From an uncultured Clostridia bacterium (GTDB lineage: Bacteria; Bacillota; Clostridia; Oscillospirales; Acutalibacteraceae), in the NCBI GenBank assembly GCA_947174455.1, contig CAMWIZ010000088.1, forward strand, positions 1 through 5,246: a stretch of DNA of 5,246 nucleotides. Direction: 5' to 3'. The notes under the pieces were generated by a model. It made no database searches. It was given only the letters and a program-made list of their open reading frames with translations, and was not told the DNA's origin. Shown here one piece after another: positions 1-5,246 of this stretch. Made by a program: the position numbers and the translations under genes. Numbering within the stretch: position 1 is the first letter of the stretch; every line of letters begins with the position of its first letter.

Positions 1-2
1 GC

Positions 3-383
3 CAATGGATAAATGAAAAAAACCTACAAAAACCTACTTCAAAATATATACCTGAATTGAGAGAGTATATCGACGGTGAAATAAAAAAACGTCACAATGA
101 ACGCACCGCCGATGCACAGGAGGTTATGGAGTACCTCACTTCAGTTCTGCGTGGGAAAAGCAAGTCTGAAATCGTTGTAATTGAGTGGTGTGGCGACGGT
201 ATGTCCTCCGCAAGGCAAATGGAAAAAGCACCCGATGAAAAAGAGCGTTTAAAGGCTGCGGAACTGCTGGGAAAGCGGTTCGGTATTTTTAGTGAAAGAA
301 TAAATGTTGACGCCAAAGTCGAACATTCCGAAAAACTCGCTGATGTCTTTTCCCAAATAGGCGGTGAGGGACTTGAAGAATAG
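3..383 (+). CDS. Phage terminase small subunit, 5'-truncated by the window edge
   Basis: Likely DNA-recognition subunit of the packaging terminase, which binds the phage pac/cos site and hands DNA to the large subunit. The frame is open from base 3 with no stop, giving 126 visible residues. The first plausible start inside the window is a TTG at 57, but the residues before it (NEKNLQKP, then YIPEL) read like continuing small-terminase sequence, so the true start and the N-terminal helix-turn-helix lie off the left edge. Family-like features are the segment NERTADAQEVMEYLTSVLRG and the later KERLKAAELLGKRFGIF block, both typical of PBSX XtmA/Terminase_2-type proteins. The C-terminus is acidic (GGEGLEE). 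The gene overlaps the large terminase by 20 bases, as expected for translationally coupled subunits. The family call is from recognition of sequence style, not a database search. Confidence 0.82.
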   Translation, partial: QWINEKNLQKPTSKYIPELREYIDGEIKKRHNERTADAQEVMEYLTSVLRGKSKSEIVVIEWCGDGMSSARQMEKAPDEKERLKAAELLGKRFGIFSERINVDAKVEHSEKLADVFSQIGGEGLEE

Positions 384-1716
384 TGCTAAAAAATTCCCCT
401 TATCGCAAAAGTACATTGACTTCATAAACTCAACGAAAAACGTAACCGCCGATTTCCTTGAAGGCACAACTGCATCGGGCAAAACAACAGTCGGAGCAGG
501 AGTCAAGTTCATGCGAATGGTGTCGGCTTCACCTAAGAAACTGCACATCATAGCAAGCAAAACCACGGGTACGGCGGAAAAGAATATCATTCAGCAGGAT
601 AACGGCATACTCGACCTGCACTTGAACGCAAAGTATTACGGCAACGGCGACAAGGATAACAAGCTGCCTCATATCAAATTCGAGAATAAAATTATATATG
701 TTCTTGGCTACGACAATAAAGATAAGTGGCAAAACGTCCTTGGTTCTCAGTTCGGCTGCGTGTACATTGATGAGATTAACACTGCTGATATTGATTTTGT
801 GCGTGAAATTTCAACACGTAACGATTATTTAATGGCAACGCTTAATCCTGATGACCCATCCTTGCCTGTTTACAAGGAATTTGTCAACCGTTCCCGACCG
901 TATAAAAAATACGCTAAAGATGTTCCGAAAGAAATCATGTCGGAATTAACAGAAGAACCTGTACCCAACTGGCGGTACTGGTTCTTTTCTTTTAACGATA
1001 ATCTTTCATTGACTCCCGAAGCAATCGAGAAAAAGAAGCTGGCTGCACCTAAAGGTACTAAGCTTTACAAGAATAAAATCCTCGGCTTGCGTGGACGTGC
1101 AACGGGGCTTGTTTTCAATCTTGAAGATAAGAATATAATTACCCTCGCTAAGGCTAAAACGTTTAAATTTGAGCGGTTCTCAGCGGCTCTTGATACATCG
1201 TATTCGAGCAGTTCTCCGGACACAATAGCTTTTACATTTACAGGAATTACAGCCGATAGAAAGTGTGTTGTATTAGATGAGCTTGTATATAACAATGCTG
1301 ATTTGAAAATACCGATTTCTCCGTCTGATATGCCAAAGATTTTTGTTGAATTTCTGGAGAAAAACCGCAGCTTATGGGGGTTTGCAAGAGATGTTTACAT
1401 CGACAGTGCCGACAGTGCAACAATTACGGAATGTCGTAAGTACAAGCGGCTTTCGGGGTGCATTTACAATTTTATTCCTGCTTTTAAGCAAACAAAAATC
1501 ATCGACCGCATTCACCTGCAAAGTGCATGGCTTGCGAGCGGTGATTTTCTTATACTGGAGCATTGTAAAAACTACATTGCAGAGCTGAACATTTACTCTT
1601 GGCAAGAAAATAAATATGCTCCCGAAGACGGACACGACCACTGCATTAACTCTTGTCAGTATGCGTGGCTGCCTTACAAAACTATGATAGGAAGTGTTAC
1701 ACTTGAAAAAACTTAA
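364..1716 (+). CDS. Phage terminase large subunit (packaging ATPase and nuclease)
   Basis: Motor of DNA packaging: hydrolyses ATP to pump DNA through the portal and cuts the concatemer. Numbered from the GTG at 364 (450 residues), the ATPase domain shows Walker A GTTASGKT (34-41), Walker B CVYIDE (132-137, with acidic pair D136/E137) and a coupling motif ATLNP (158-162). The RNase H-like nuclease domain shows its three acidic positions: D277 in AALDTSY, D347 in VYIDSAD, and D425 in GHDHCINSCQYAW. Length is normal for the PBSX/XtmB-like family and the protein looks intact. The start is uncertain: GTG 364 has no good Shine-Dalgarno, while TTG 373 lies 5 bases after GGTGA. Either start overlaps the small-terminase gene, so translation is probably coupled. 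The portal gene follows directly. Confidence 0.95.
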   Translation: MRDLKNSAKKFPLSQKYIDFINSTKNVTADFLEGTTASGKTTVGAGVKFMRMVSASPKKLHIIASKTTGTAEKNIIQQDNGILDLHLNAKYYGNGDKDNKLPHIKFENKIIYVLGYDNKDKWQNVLGSQFGCVYIDEINTADIDFVREISTRNDYLMATLNPDDPSLPVYKEFVNRSRPYKKYAKDVPKEIMSELTEEPVPNWRYWFFSFNDNLSLTPEAIEKKKLAAPKGTKLYKNKILGLRGRATGLVFNLEDKNIITLAKAKTFKFERFSAALDTSYSSSSPDTIAFTFTGITADRKCVVLDELVYNNADLKIPISPSDMPKIFVEFLEKNRSLWGFARDVYIDSADSATITECRKYKRLSGCIYNFIPAFKQTKIIDRIHLQSAWLASGDFLILEHCKNYIAELNIYSWQENKYAPEDGHDHCINSCQYAWLPYKTMIGSVTLEKT

Positions 1717-1720
1717 TATT

Positions 1721-1729
1721 GGAGAGAGG
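1721..1729 (+). promoter_or_regulatory. Ribosome binding site for portal ATG 1739
   Basis: GGAGAGAGG lies just after the large-terminase stop (1714-1716), with 9 bases between its end and ATG 1739. It is the best Shine-Dalgarno near any of the three candidate portal starts and is the reason for choosing 1739. It also sits against an in-frame GTG at 1730, which is too close to use it. Confidence 0.65.
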
Positions 1730-1738
1730 GTGAAAGAA

Positions 1739-3169
1739 ATGATAAGAAACTGGCTGAATGTAATTCCTGCGAGCGAACAGACCTTTACGCTTATGGAAAG
1801 CACAACGTTTGATACCGAAGTTATGCGTTCAAAGCTGTGGTATCGGGGAGATTCGGACGAGCTTTTACAATTTTTCAGTCAGCTTAATAAGTATGGGCAA
1901 GAGACCTCCTTTTGGGGGAGTGTTCCCATCAATGAAAAAATCCGTAAAATTCACAGCGGACTGCCTGCAATAATAGCCGATACCCTTGCATATATCGTAA
2001 GCTCAGACCTTGATACCGTGGACGTTAACCGTGAGGAATGGGAAGAGCTTGAAAAAGCCGTTGACTTTCAAAACATAGTTAAGCAATCGGTTGTCGATAC
2101 GCTTGTCTGCGGTGACGGTGCTTTTAAAATTTCGGTGGATACAGACCTTTCACCTTATCCGATAGTTGAATTTGTCAGTGCCGACAAAGTGGAATATGAG
2201 CAGTCGAGAGGCATAATTACGGCGGTTGTTTTCAAGACAATTTACAATGTAAAGCATAAGCAATATATCCTTTACGAACGATACGGAAAGGGCATTATTG
2301 AAAGCAGATTGTTTGACGATAACGGCAGCGAGCGACCGCTTAATACTGTTCCCGAACTTGACGGAATAGAGCCTGTTTTGAATTTTGACGGCGATTACAT
2401 AATGGCTGTGCCGCTTAAGTTTTACTCTTCTCAAAAATATCCCGGCAGGGGAAAATCTATTTTCAGCGGCGGTAAATCGGACTGTTTTGATGCACTCGAC
2501 GAGGTAATCTCTCAGTGGTGGGACGCTCTCAGAATGGGCAGGGTTAAACAGTACATTCCCGAAAGTATGATACCGAAAAATCCGTACAGCGGAACTCCGC
2601 TAAGTCCGAATAAGTTCGGAAATGACTACATTTCAACAGACGCTCCTCTTGTGGAGGGCGTTCCGCAGAAAATAGAGGTTGTACAGCCTGACATCAAGTA
2701 TGAAGCATTTGTAAGCTCATACACAAATGCCATGCTGATGTGTCTGCAAGGACTTGTTTCTCCTGCAACGCTCGGAATTGATGTCGGTAAAATGTCATCT
2801 GCCGATGCTCAGCGAGAGAAAAAGGACGTGACAGGCAACACAAGAAACACCATTACAAATACCCTCGAAAAGGCTCTGCCAAGGCTGATTGAGGCTATTT
2901 TAAAGACCTATGACAATATGCTTGAAAAAGAGCCTAAGGACTGTGACGTTACGGTTTCTTTCGGCGAGTACGGTTCACCCGCTTTTGACAGCAGGGTTGA
3001 AACAATCGGCAAGGCTGCAAGCTATGGGATTATGTCGGTTGAAACGCAAGTAGCTGAACTGTGGGGTAGTTCTAAAGATGATGAGTGGAAGGCGGCAGAG
3101 GTAGAGAGGATTAAGTCACAAAAGGGTGTTGAGAATTTAAGCGAGCCGAGCTTTGCGGAGGATTTTTAA
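1739..3169 (+). CDS. Phage portal protein (A118/SPP1 gp6-like)
   Basis: Portal subunit, expected to form the ring at one capsid vertex through which DNA enters and leaves and to which terminase and neck proteins bind. From ATG 1739 it is 476 residues, normal for the family. Recognisable A118-type blocks are WYRGD (34-38), GRGKSIFSGGKSDCFDALDE starting at residue 236, and the SPATLGIDVGKM...ADAQREKKD region (341-363). The C-terminal end is charged and hydrophilic. ATG 1739 is preferred because GGAGAGAGG at 1721-1729 lies 9 bases upstream. GTG 1694 and TTG 1703 (the latter 9 bases after AGGAA) are in frame and would add 15 or 12 residues, overlapping the large terminase. The added residues (KKLNIGERVKE) look like a plausible N-terminus, so those starts cannot be dismissed. 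The minor capsid gene starts 3 bases after the stop. Confidence 0.93.
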   Translation: MIRNWLNVIPASEQTFTLMESTTFDTEVMRSKLWYRGDSDELLQFFSQLNKYGQETSFWGSVPINEKIRKIHSGLPAIIADTLAYIVSSDLDTVDVNREEWEELEKAVDFQNIVKQSVVDTLVCGDGAFKISVDTDLSPYPIVEFVSADKVEYEQSRGIITAVVFKTIYNVKHKQYILYERYGKGIIESRLFDDNGSERPLNTVPELDGIEPVLNFDGDYIMAVPLKFYSSQKYPGRGKSIFSGGKSDCFDALDEVISQWWDALRMGRVKQYIPESMIPKNPYSGTPLSPNKFGNDYISTDAPLVEGVPQKIEVVQPDIKYEAFVSSYTNAMLMCLQGLVSPATLGIDVGKMSSADAQREKKDVTGNTRNTITNTLEKALPRLIEAILKTYDNMLEKEPKDCDVTVSFGEYGSPAFDSRVETIGKAASYGIMSVETQVAELWGSSKDDEWKAAEVERIKSQKGVENLSEPSFAEDF

Positions 3170-3172
3170 CAA

Positions 3173-5023
3173 ATGGCTGATTATGATATAGGAAAAGCTT
3201 TTGCCGAGATTGAGGACGAGCTTATTTCCTCAATGACACGCAATCTGAAACAGCATAAGGTAGAAGAAGTTACCGAGAGTATGCAGTGGTCACAGTGGCA
3301 GGTTGAACAGCTTAAAGCACTTGAAGAGTACAAGCGAAAGGCGGTACAAAAATACGGTGCAAAGTTTTCCTCAATCAATGATAAGATTGAGGAAATGCTG
3401 ACCACGACATACAACACCGCAGAAACTAAAGAAGAGCAAAAAATTCTGAAAGCACTTCAAAAGGGTGTATCCGAAACCGACACCCCTCTTACAGGTTCTG
3501 CAAGCGTTACAGGCGAGTTATTCAAAACCAACGACCGCAAGCCTGATGCCCTCATAAAATCCACTGCAAGCGATATGCAGAGGGCAGAAGCAGCGGTTTT
3601 GCGAATGAGCAATGACAAGTACAGAAGTATTATCTTTAATGCCCCAGTGTACGCAAACACAGGAGCCGATACTTACGAAAAAGCAGTTGATATGGCGACA
3701 AAGGATTTTCTTTCAGCCGGAATAAATTGTATTGAGTACAAAAACGGCAGACGGGTAAATATTTGCAGCTATGCAGAAATGGCGACACGCACCGCAGAAA
3801 AGCGGGCTTGCTTACAGGGCGAGGGCGACGCACGGAAAAAATGGGGCATACATACGGTTATTTTGAATAAGCGGACTAACGCTTGTCCGTTGTGTTCTCC
3901 GTTTGTCGGCAAAGTCATAGTTGACGATGTATGGAGCGGAGGAACGGCTGAGGAAGCGGCAGAAAAAGGCTATTTGCTGATGTCGGAGTGCATTAAGCAA
4001 GGCTTGTATCACCCGAACTGTCAGGATTCACATACGACATATTTTGAAAATGCTTCTGATGAAGAGCCCTTGACGGAAGAGGAGCAAGAGCTTAACAAAG
4101 GGCTTTACGAGGCAGAGCAGGGAAAGCATTACTGCGAACGGCAAGCTCAGCGTTTGGAGAGAATGTCTAAGTATTCGCTTGATAAGGATAATCAGAGGGC
4201 TTATCAGAGCAGGGCTGAGCAGTGGAAAGGAAAAGCTAAGAGTTTAGAACTTGAAACAAAGAAGATTAAAGACAAGGTTGCACTTGTTGAAGAAAAAATA
4301 GTTAATAAAGAACCTAGAAAAATTAAGAATACTGTTTTTGATGATTCTATTGTAAATTTGAAGTTGAAGGATTCATCATCTGGTGACTTGAGAGTATCTC
4401 ACAATGGGATTGAAAAATATGCGGATAAGTTTAATAAAACTGAAAAAAATTCAAGTGGAACTGCAAAACAATCCGTGGAGAATAGCAAAGAGTTTGAACC
4501 TTTAGACCAAAATAGAGTAGTTAATATTTTAAGACAGGAATCAGACGAATGGATACAAAGTTTAAGTGATGAAGAACGAAGGTCTATTGAGAAATACACT
4601 AAAAACAATGATAAAGACAATCAAGAAAAATTCTATGCAAGATTAAATAAAATGCTAAGAGGGAAAATTCCTGAAAATGACAGATTAAGATATCATGCAG
4701 AGAATATTTCAAGGGGTTTGAAAAAGAATAAGTTAAAACATGATATCATTTGTTACCGTAGTGTTGACGTTAATCCTGTTGAGGGGTTACAAGTTGGTGA
4801 TACGTTTGAACCAAAACAATTCTTTAGTACGTCTGTTACTCAAAGTGGTGCATTAAATAAAAAATGTAAGATTAAGATTTTAGTTCCTAAAGGTAGTAAT
4901 GGCGCTTATATAGAGAAGTTGAGTAAATATCCAAAACAGCGAGAGTTTTTGCTTGACAAGGATTGCAAGTATAGAGTAAAATATAATAAGAATAATAAGG
5001 TGATTTTGGAGGTTTTGTCATGA
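3173..5023 (+). CDS. Minor capsid protein 2 fused to a C-terminal ADP-ribosyltransferase toxin domain
   Basis: A 616-residue fusion. Residues 1-360 look like the A118-type phage minor capsid protein 2 family (Phage_min_cap2), portal-proximal head proteins. Signs are the start YDIGKAFAEIEDELISSM, the block GRRVNICSYAEMATRTAEKR, a CxxC pair (C238, C241) and HPNC (280-283) that may bind metal, and a charged, probably coiled-coil stretch near 297-380. After a low-complexity linker, residues 450-616 match the ADP-ribosyltransferase exotoxin fold: W460 and LSDEERRSIEKYT, R529 in CYRSVD, FFSTS (550-554), GAYIEKLSKYP, and QRE (589-591) with catalytic-type E591, then FLLDKDCKYRV. This domain would transfer ADP-ribose from NAD+ to a protein target, which is unknown. 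GGAGGA at 3157-3162 supports ATG 3173. GC drops near base 4260, suggesting module exchange. No signal peptide is seen; delivery in the virion is inferred. Confidence 0.9.
   Translation: MADYDIGKAFAEIEDELISSMTRNLKQHKVEEVTESMQWSQWQVEQLKALEEYKRKAVQKYGAKFSSINDKIEEMLTTTYNTAETKEEQKILKALQKGVSETDTPLTGSASVTGELFKTNDRKPDALIKSTASDMQRAEAAVLRMSNDKYRSIIFNAPVYANTGADTYEKAVDMATKDFLSAGINCIEYKNGRRVNICSYAEMATRTAEKRACLQGEGDARKKWGIHTVILNKRTNACPLCSPFVGKVIVDDVWSGGTAEEAAEKGYLLMSECIKQGLYHPNCQDSHTTYFENASDEEPLTEEEQELNKGLYEAEQGKHYCERQAQRLERMSKYSLDKDNQRAYQSRAEQWKGKAKSLELETKKIKDKVALVEEKIVNKEPRKIKNTVFDDSIVNLKLKDSSSGDLRVSHNGIEKYADKFNKTEKNSSGTAKQSVENSKEFEPLDQNRVVNILRQESDEWIQSLSDEERRSIEKYTKNNDKDNQEKFYARLNKMLRGKIPENDRLRYHAENISRGLKKNKLKHDIICYRSVDVNPVEGLQVGDTFEPKQFFSTSVTQSGALNKKCKIKILVPKGSNGAYIEKLSKYPKQREFLLDKDCKYRVKYNKNNKVILEVLS
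4520..5020 (+). other. ADP-ribosyltransferase toxin domain within the minor capsid fusion
   Basis: Approximate coding span of residues 450-616 of the fusion. The R-S-E signature of the C3/VIP2-like ADP-ribosyltransferase class is complete and in order: arginine R529, STS at 552-554, and a Q-R-E turn motif at 589-591. The first motif position is Q rather than E. In characterised toxins QxE is found in C3-type enzymes that modify asparagine and related residues, whereas ExE is usual in arginine-specific enzymes. Target preference is therefore only a prediction. All catalytic positions are present, so activity is plausible. The N-terminal boundary is estimated from the first family-like helix. 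Confidence 0.88.
5008..5012 (+). promoter_or_regulatory. Ribosome binding site for the small acidic gene
   Basis: A perfect GGAGG inside the last codons of the capsid-toxin gene, with 7 bases before ATG 5020. This optimal spacing is the main evidence that the 51-codon frame is a real gene and that it is translated together with the toxin. Confidence 0.75.
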
Positions 5024-5175
5024 GTAACGAAGGGACTCCACGAAATTTAATAAAGTGGATAGAAACTGCTTCAGATGAAGAAATAGAGAATTGGTTCAAT
5101 GAACAAAATGATGATAGCGAAGAACCATGGGACGAAGAAACCCAAAGAGATTGGGATGAAAAAATGGATGCGTAA
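5020..5175 (+). CDS. Small acidic tryptophan-rich protein; candidate immunity protein for the ADP-ribosyltransferase toxin
   Basis: A 51-residue protein I do not recognise by family. Its ATG overlaps the TGA of the capsid-toxin gene (ATGA) and has a perfect GGAGG 7 bases upstream, so it is very likely translated and coupled to the toxin. It is strongly acidic: 18 Asp/Glu against 4 Lys/Arg. Four tryptophans (W13, W25, W37, W45) are spaced 12, 12 and 8 residues apart, several next to acidic clusters such as SDEEIENW and EEPWDEE. There is no signal peptide or membrane segment, so it should be cytoplasmic. In polymorphic toxin loci, including phage MuF-type toxins, the gene directly after the toxin domain is often its immunity partner, and small acidic proteins can block basic active sites. 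That role is inferred from position and composition only. Alternatives are a small phage morphogenesis protein or an orphan peptide. Confidence 0.72.
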   Translation: MSNEGTPRNLIKWIETASDEEIENWFNEQNDDSEEPWDEETQRDWDEKMDA

Positions 5176-5193
5176 AGAAACCGCCCTGAGTAA

Positions 5194-5246
5194 TGAACTG
5201 ACCCCAAAAAGTTAGACAAAGTTTAAAAAGAAAATTTATACAAAGC
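5194..5246 (+). mobile_element. Probable left end of an IS3-family insertion sequence, continuing off the right edge
   Basis: Bases 5194-5218 begin TGAACTGACCCC, run through a short A tract and end in GTTAGACA. This resembles terminal inverted repeats of IS3-family (IS150-like) elements of Firmicutes, which start with TG and carry a CCCC...AAGTTAGACA-type core. The repeat points inward to the right, so the element would lie beyond 5194. The AT-rich stretch after it fits the short leader before a transposase orfA, but no transposase codons can be confirmed in the remaining bases. If correct, the 3-4 bases before 5194 (GTAA) should be a target duplication repeated at the far end. The call is from memory of IS ends, and the second end is not visible. 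Confidence 0.5.

Noticed and set aside
5..16. ATG at 5 as the start of a gene at the left edge
   Set aside because: It reads ATG GAT AAA TGA and stops after three codons.
57..383. Small terminase starting at TTG 57 as a complete 108-residue gene
   Set aside because: The frame stays open to the left edge, the residues before 57 look like family sequence, and no Shine-Dalgarno precedes the TTG. A truncated longer gene is the better reading.
1372..1803. 143-codon minus-strand frame across the terminase-portal junction
   Set aside because: It is a shadow of two confidently recognised plus-strand genes and shows no domain or start signal.
4155..4166. Internal ATG after GGAGAG as a separate start for the toxin tail
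   Set aside because: The purine run leaves only one base before the ATG (MSKYSLD), too close for normal initiation. It would also begin within the coiled-coil-like region, not at the domain edge.
5176..5193. Possible transcription terminator after the small acidic gene
   Set aside because: The GC-rich piece CCGCCCTGAG has no complementary arm nearby and no following T run on the plus strand.
4887..5219. 110-codon minus-strand frame opposite the toxin end and the small acidic gene
   Set aside because: It has no recognisable protein features and is rich in Ser/Phe/Leu, as expected for the complement of an acidic coding region. The plus-strand gene has overlap coupling and a perfect ribosome binding site.

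Overview
The window is part of the head-morphogenesis module of a tailed double-stranded DNA phage or prophage. The genes run in one direction (+) in the usual order: small terminase, large terminase, portal, minor capsid protein. The portal and minor capsid proteins resemble the Listeria A118-type group, which is common in prophages of Firmicutes. Moderate GC in the structural genes, GGAGG-type ribosome binding sites, GTG/TTG start candidates and this protein style suggest a Clostridia-like (perhaps gut) Firmicute host. The host assignment is inference; no host gene is visible.

Layout. Bases 3-383 are the 3' part of the small terminase gene, whose start lies off the left edge. Bases 364-1716 encode the large terminase, with a complete ATPase and nuclease motif set. 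Bases 1739-3169 (or from 1694/1703) encode the portal. Bases 3173-5023 encode a 616-residue fusion: an A118-like minor capsid protein 2 (about residues 1-360), a low-GC linker, and a C-terminal ADP-ribosyltransferase toxin domain (about residues 450-616) with recognisable R, STS and QxE motifs. An ATGA overlap leads into a 51-codon gene (5020-5175) for a very acidic, tryptophan-rich protein, placed where an immunity gene would be expected. From 5194 the sequence looks like the terminal inverted repeat of an IS3-family element that continues off the right edge.

How it fits together. The terminases cut and pump DNA into the procapsid through the portal, and the minor capsid protein is expected to sit at the portal vertex inside the head. 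A toxin domain on that protein could be packaged in the virion and delivered with the DNA, as the packaged ADP-ribosyltransferase Alt of phage T4 is. The arrangement also matches the polymorphic MuF-type toxins of temperate phages. GC falls sharply at about 4260 and arginine codons shift to AGA/AGG, which suggests that the toxin tail, probably with the small gene after it, was acquired as a module. Scaffold and major capsid genes, normally next, are not in view; the apparent IS end stands in their place. No tRNA, rRNA, CRISPR array or convincing terminator was seen.
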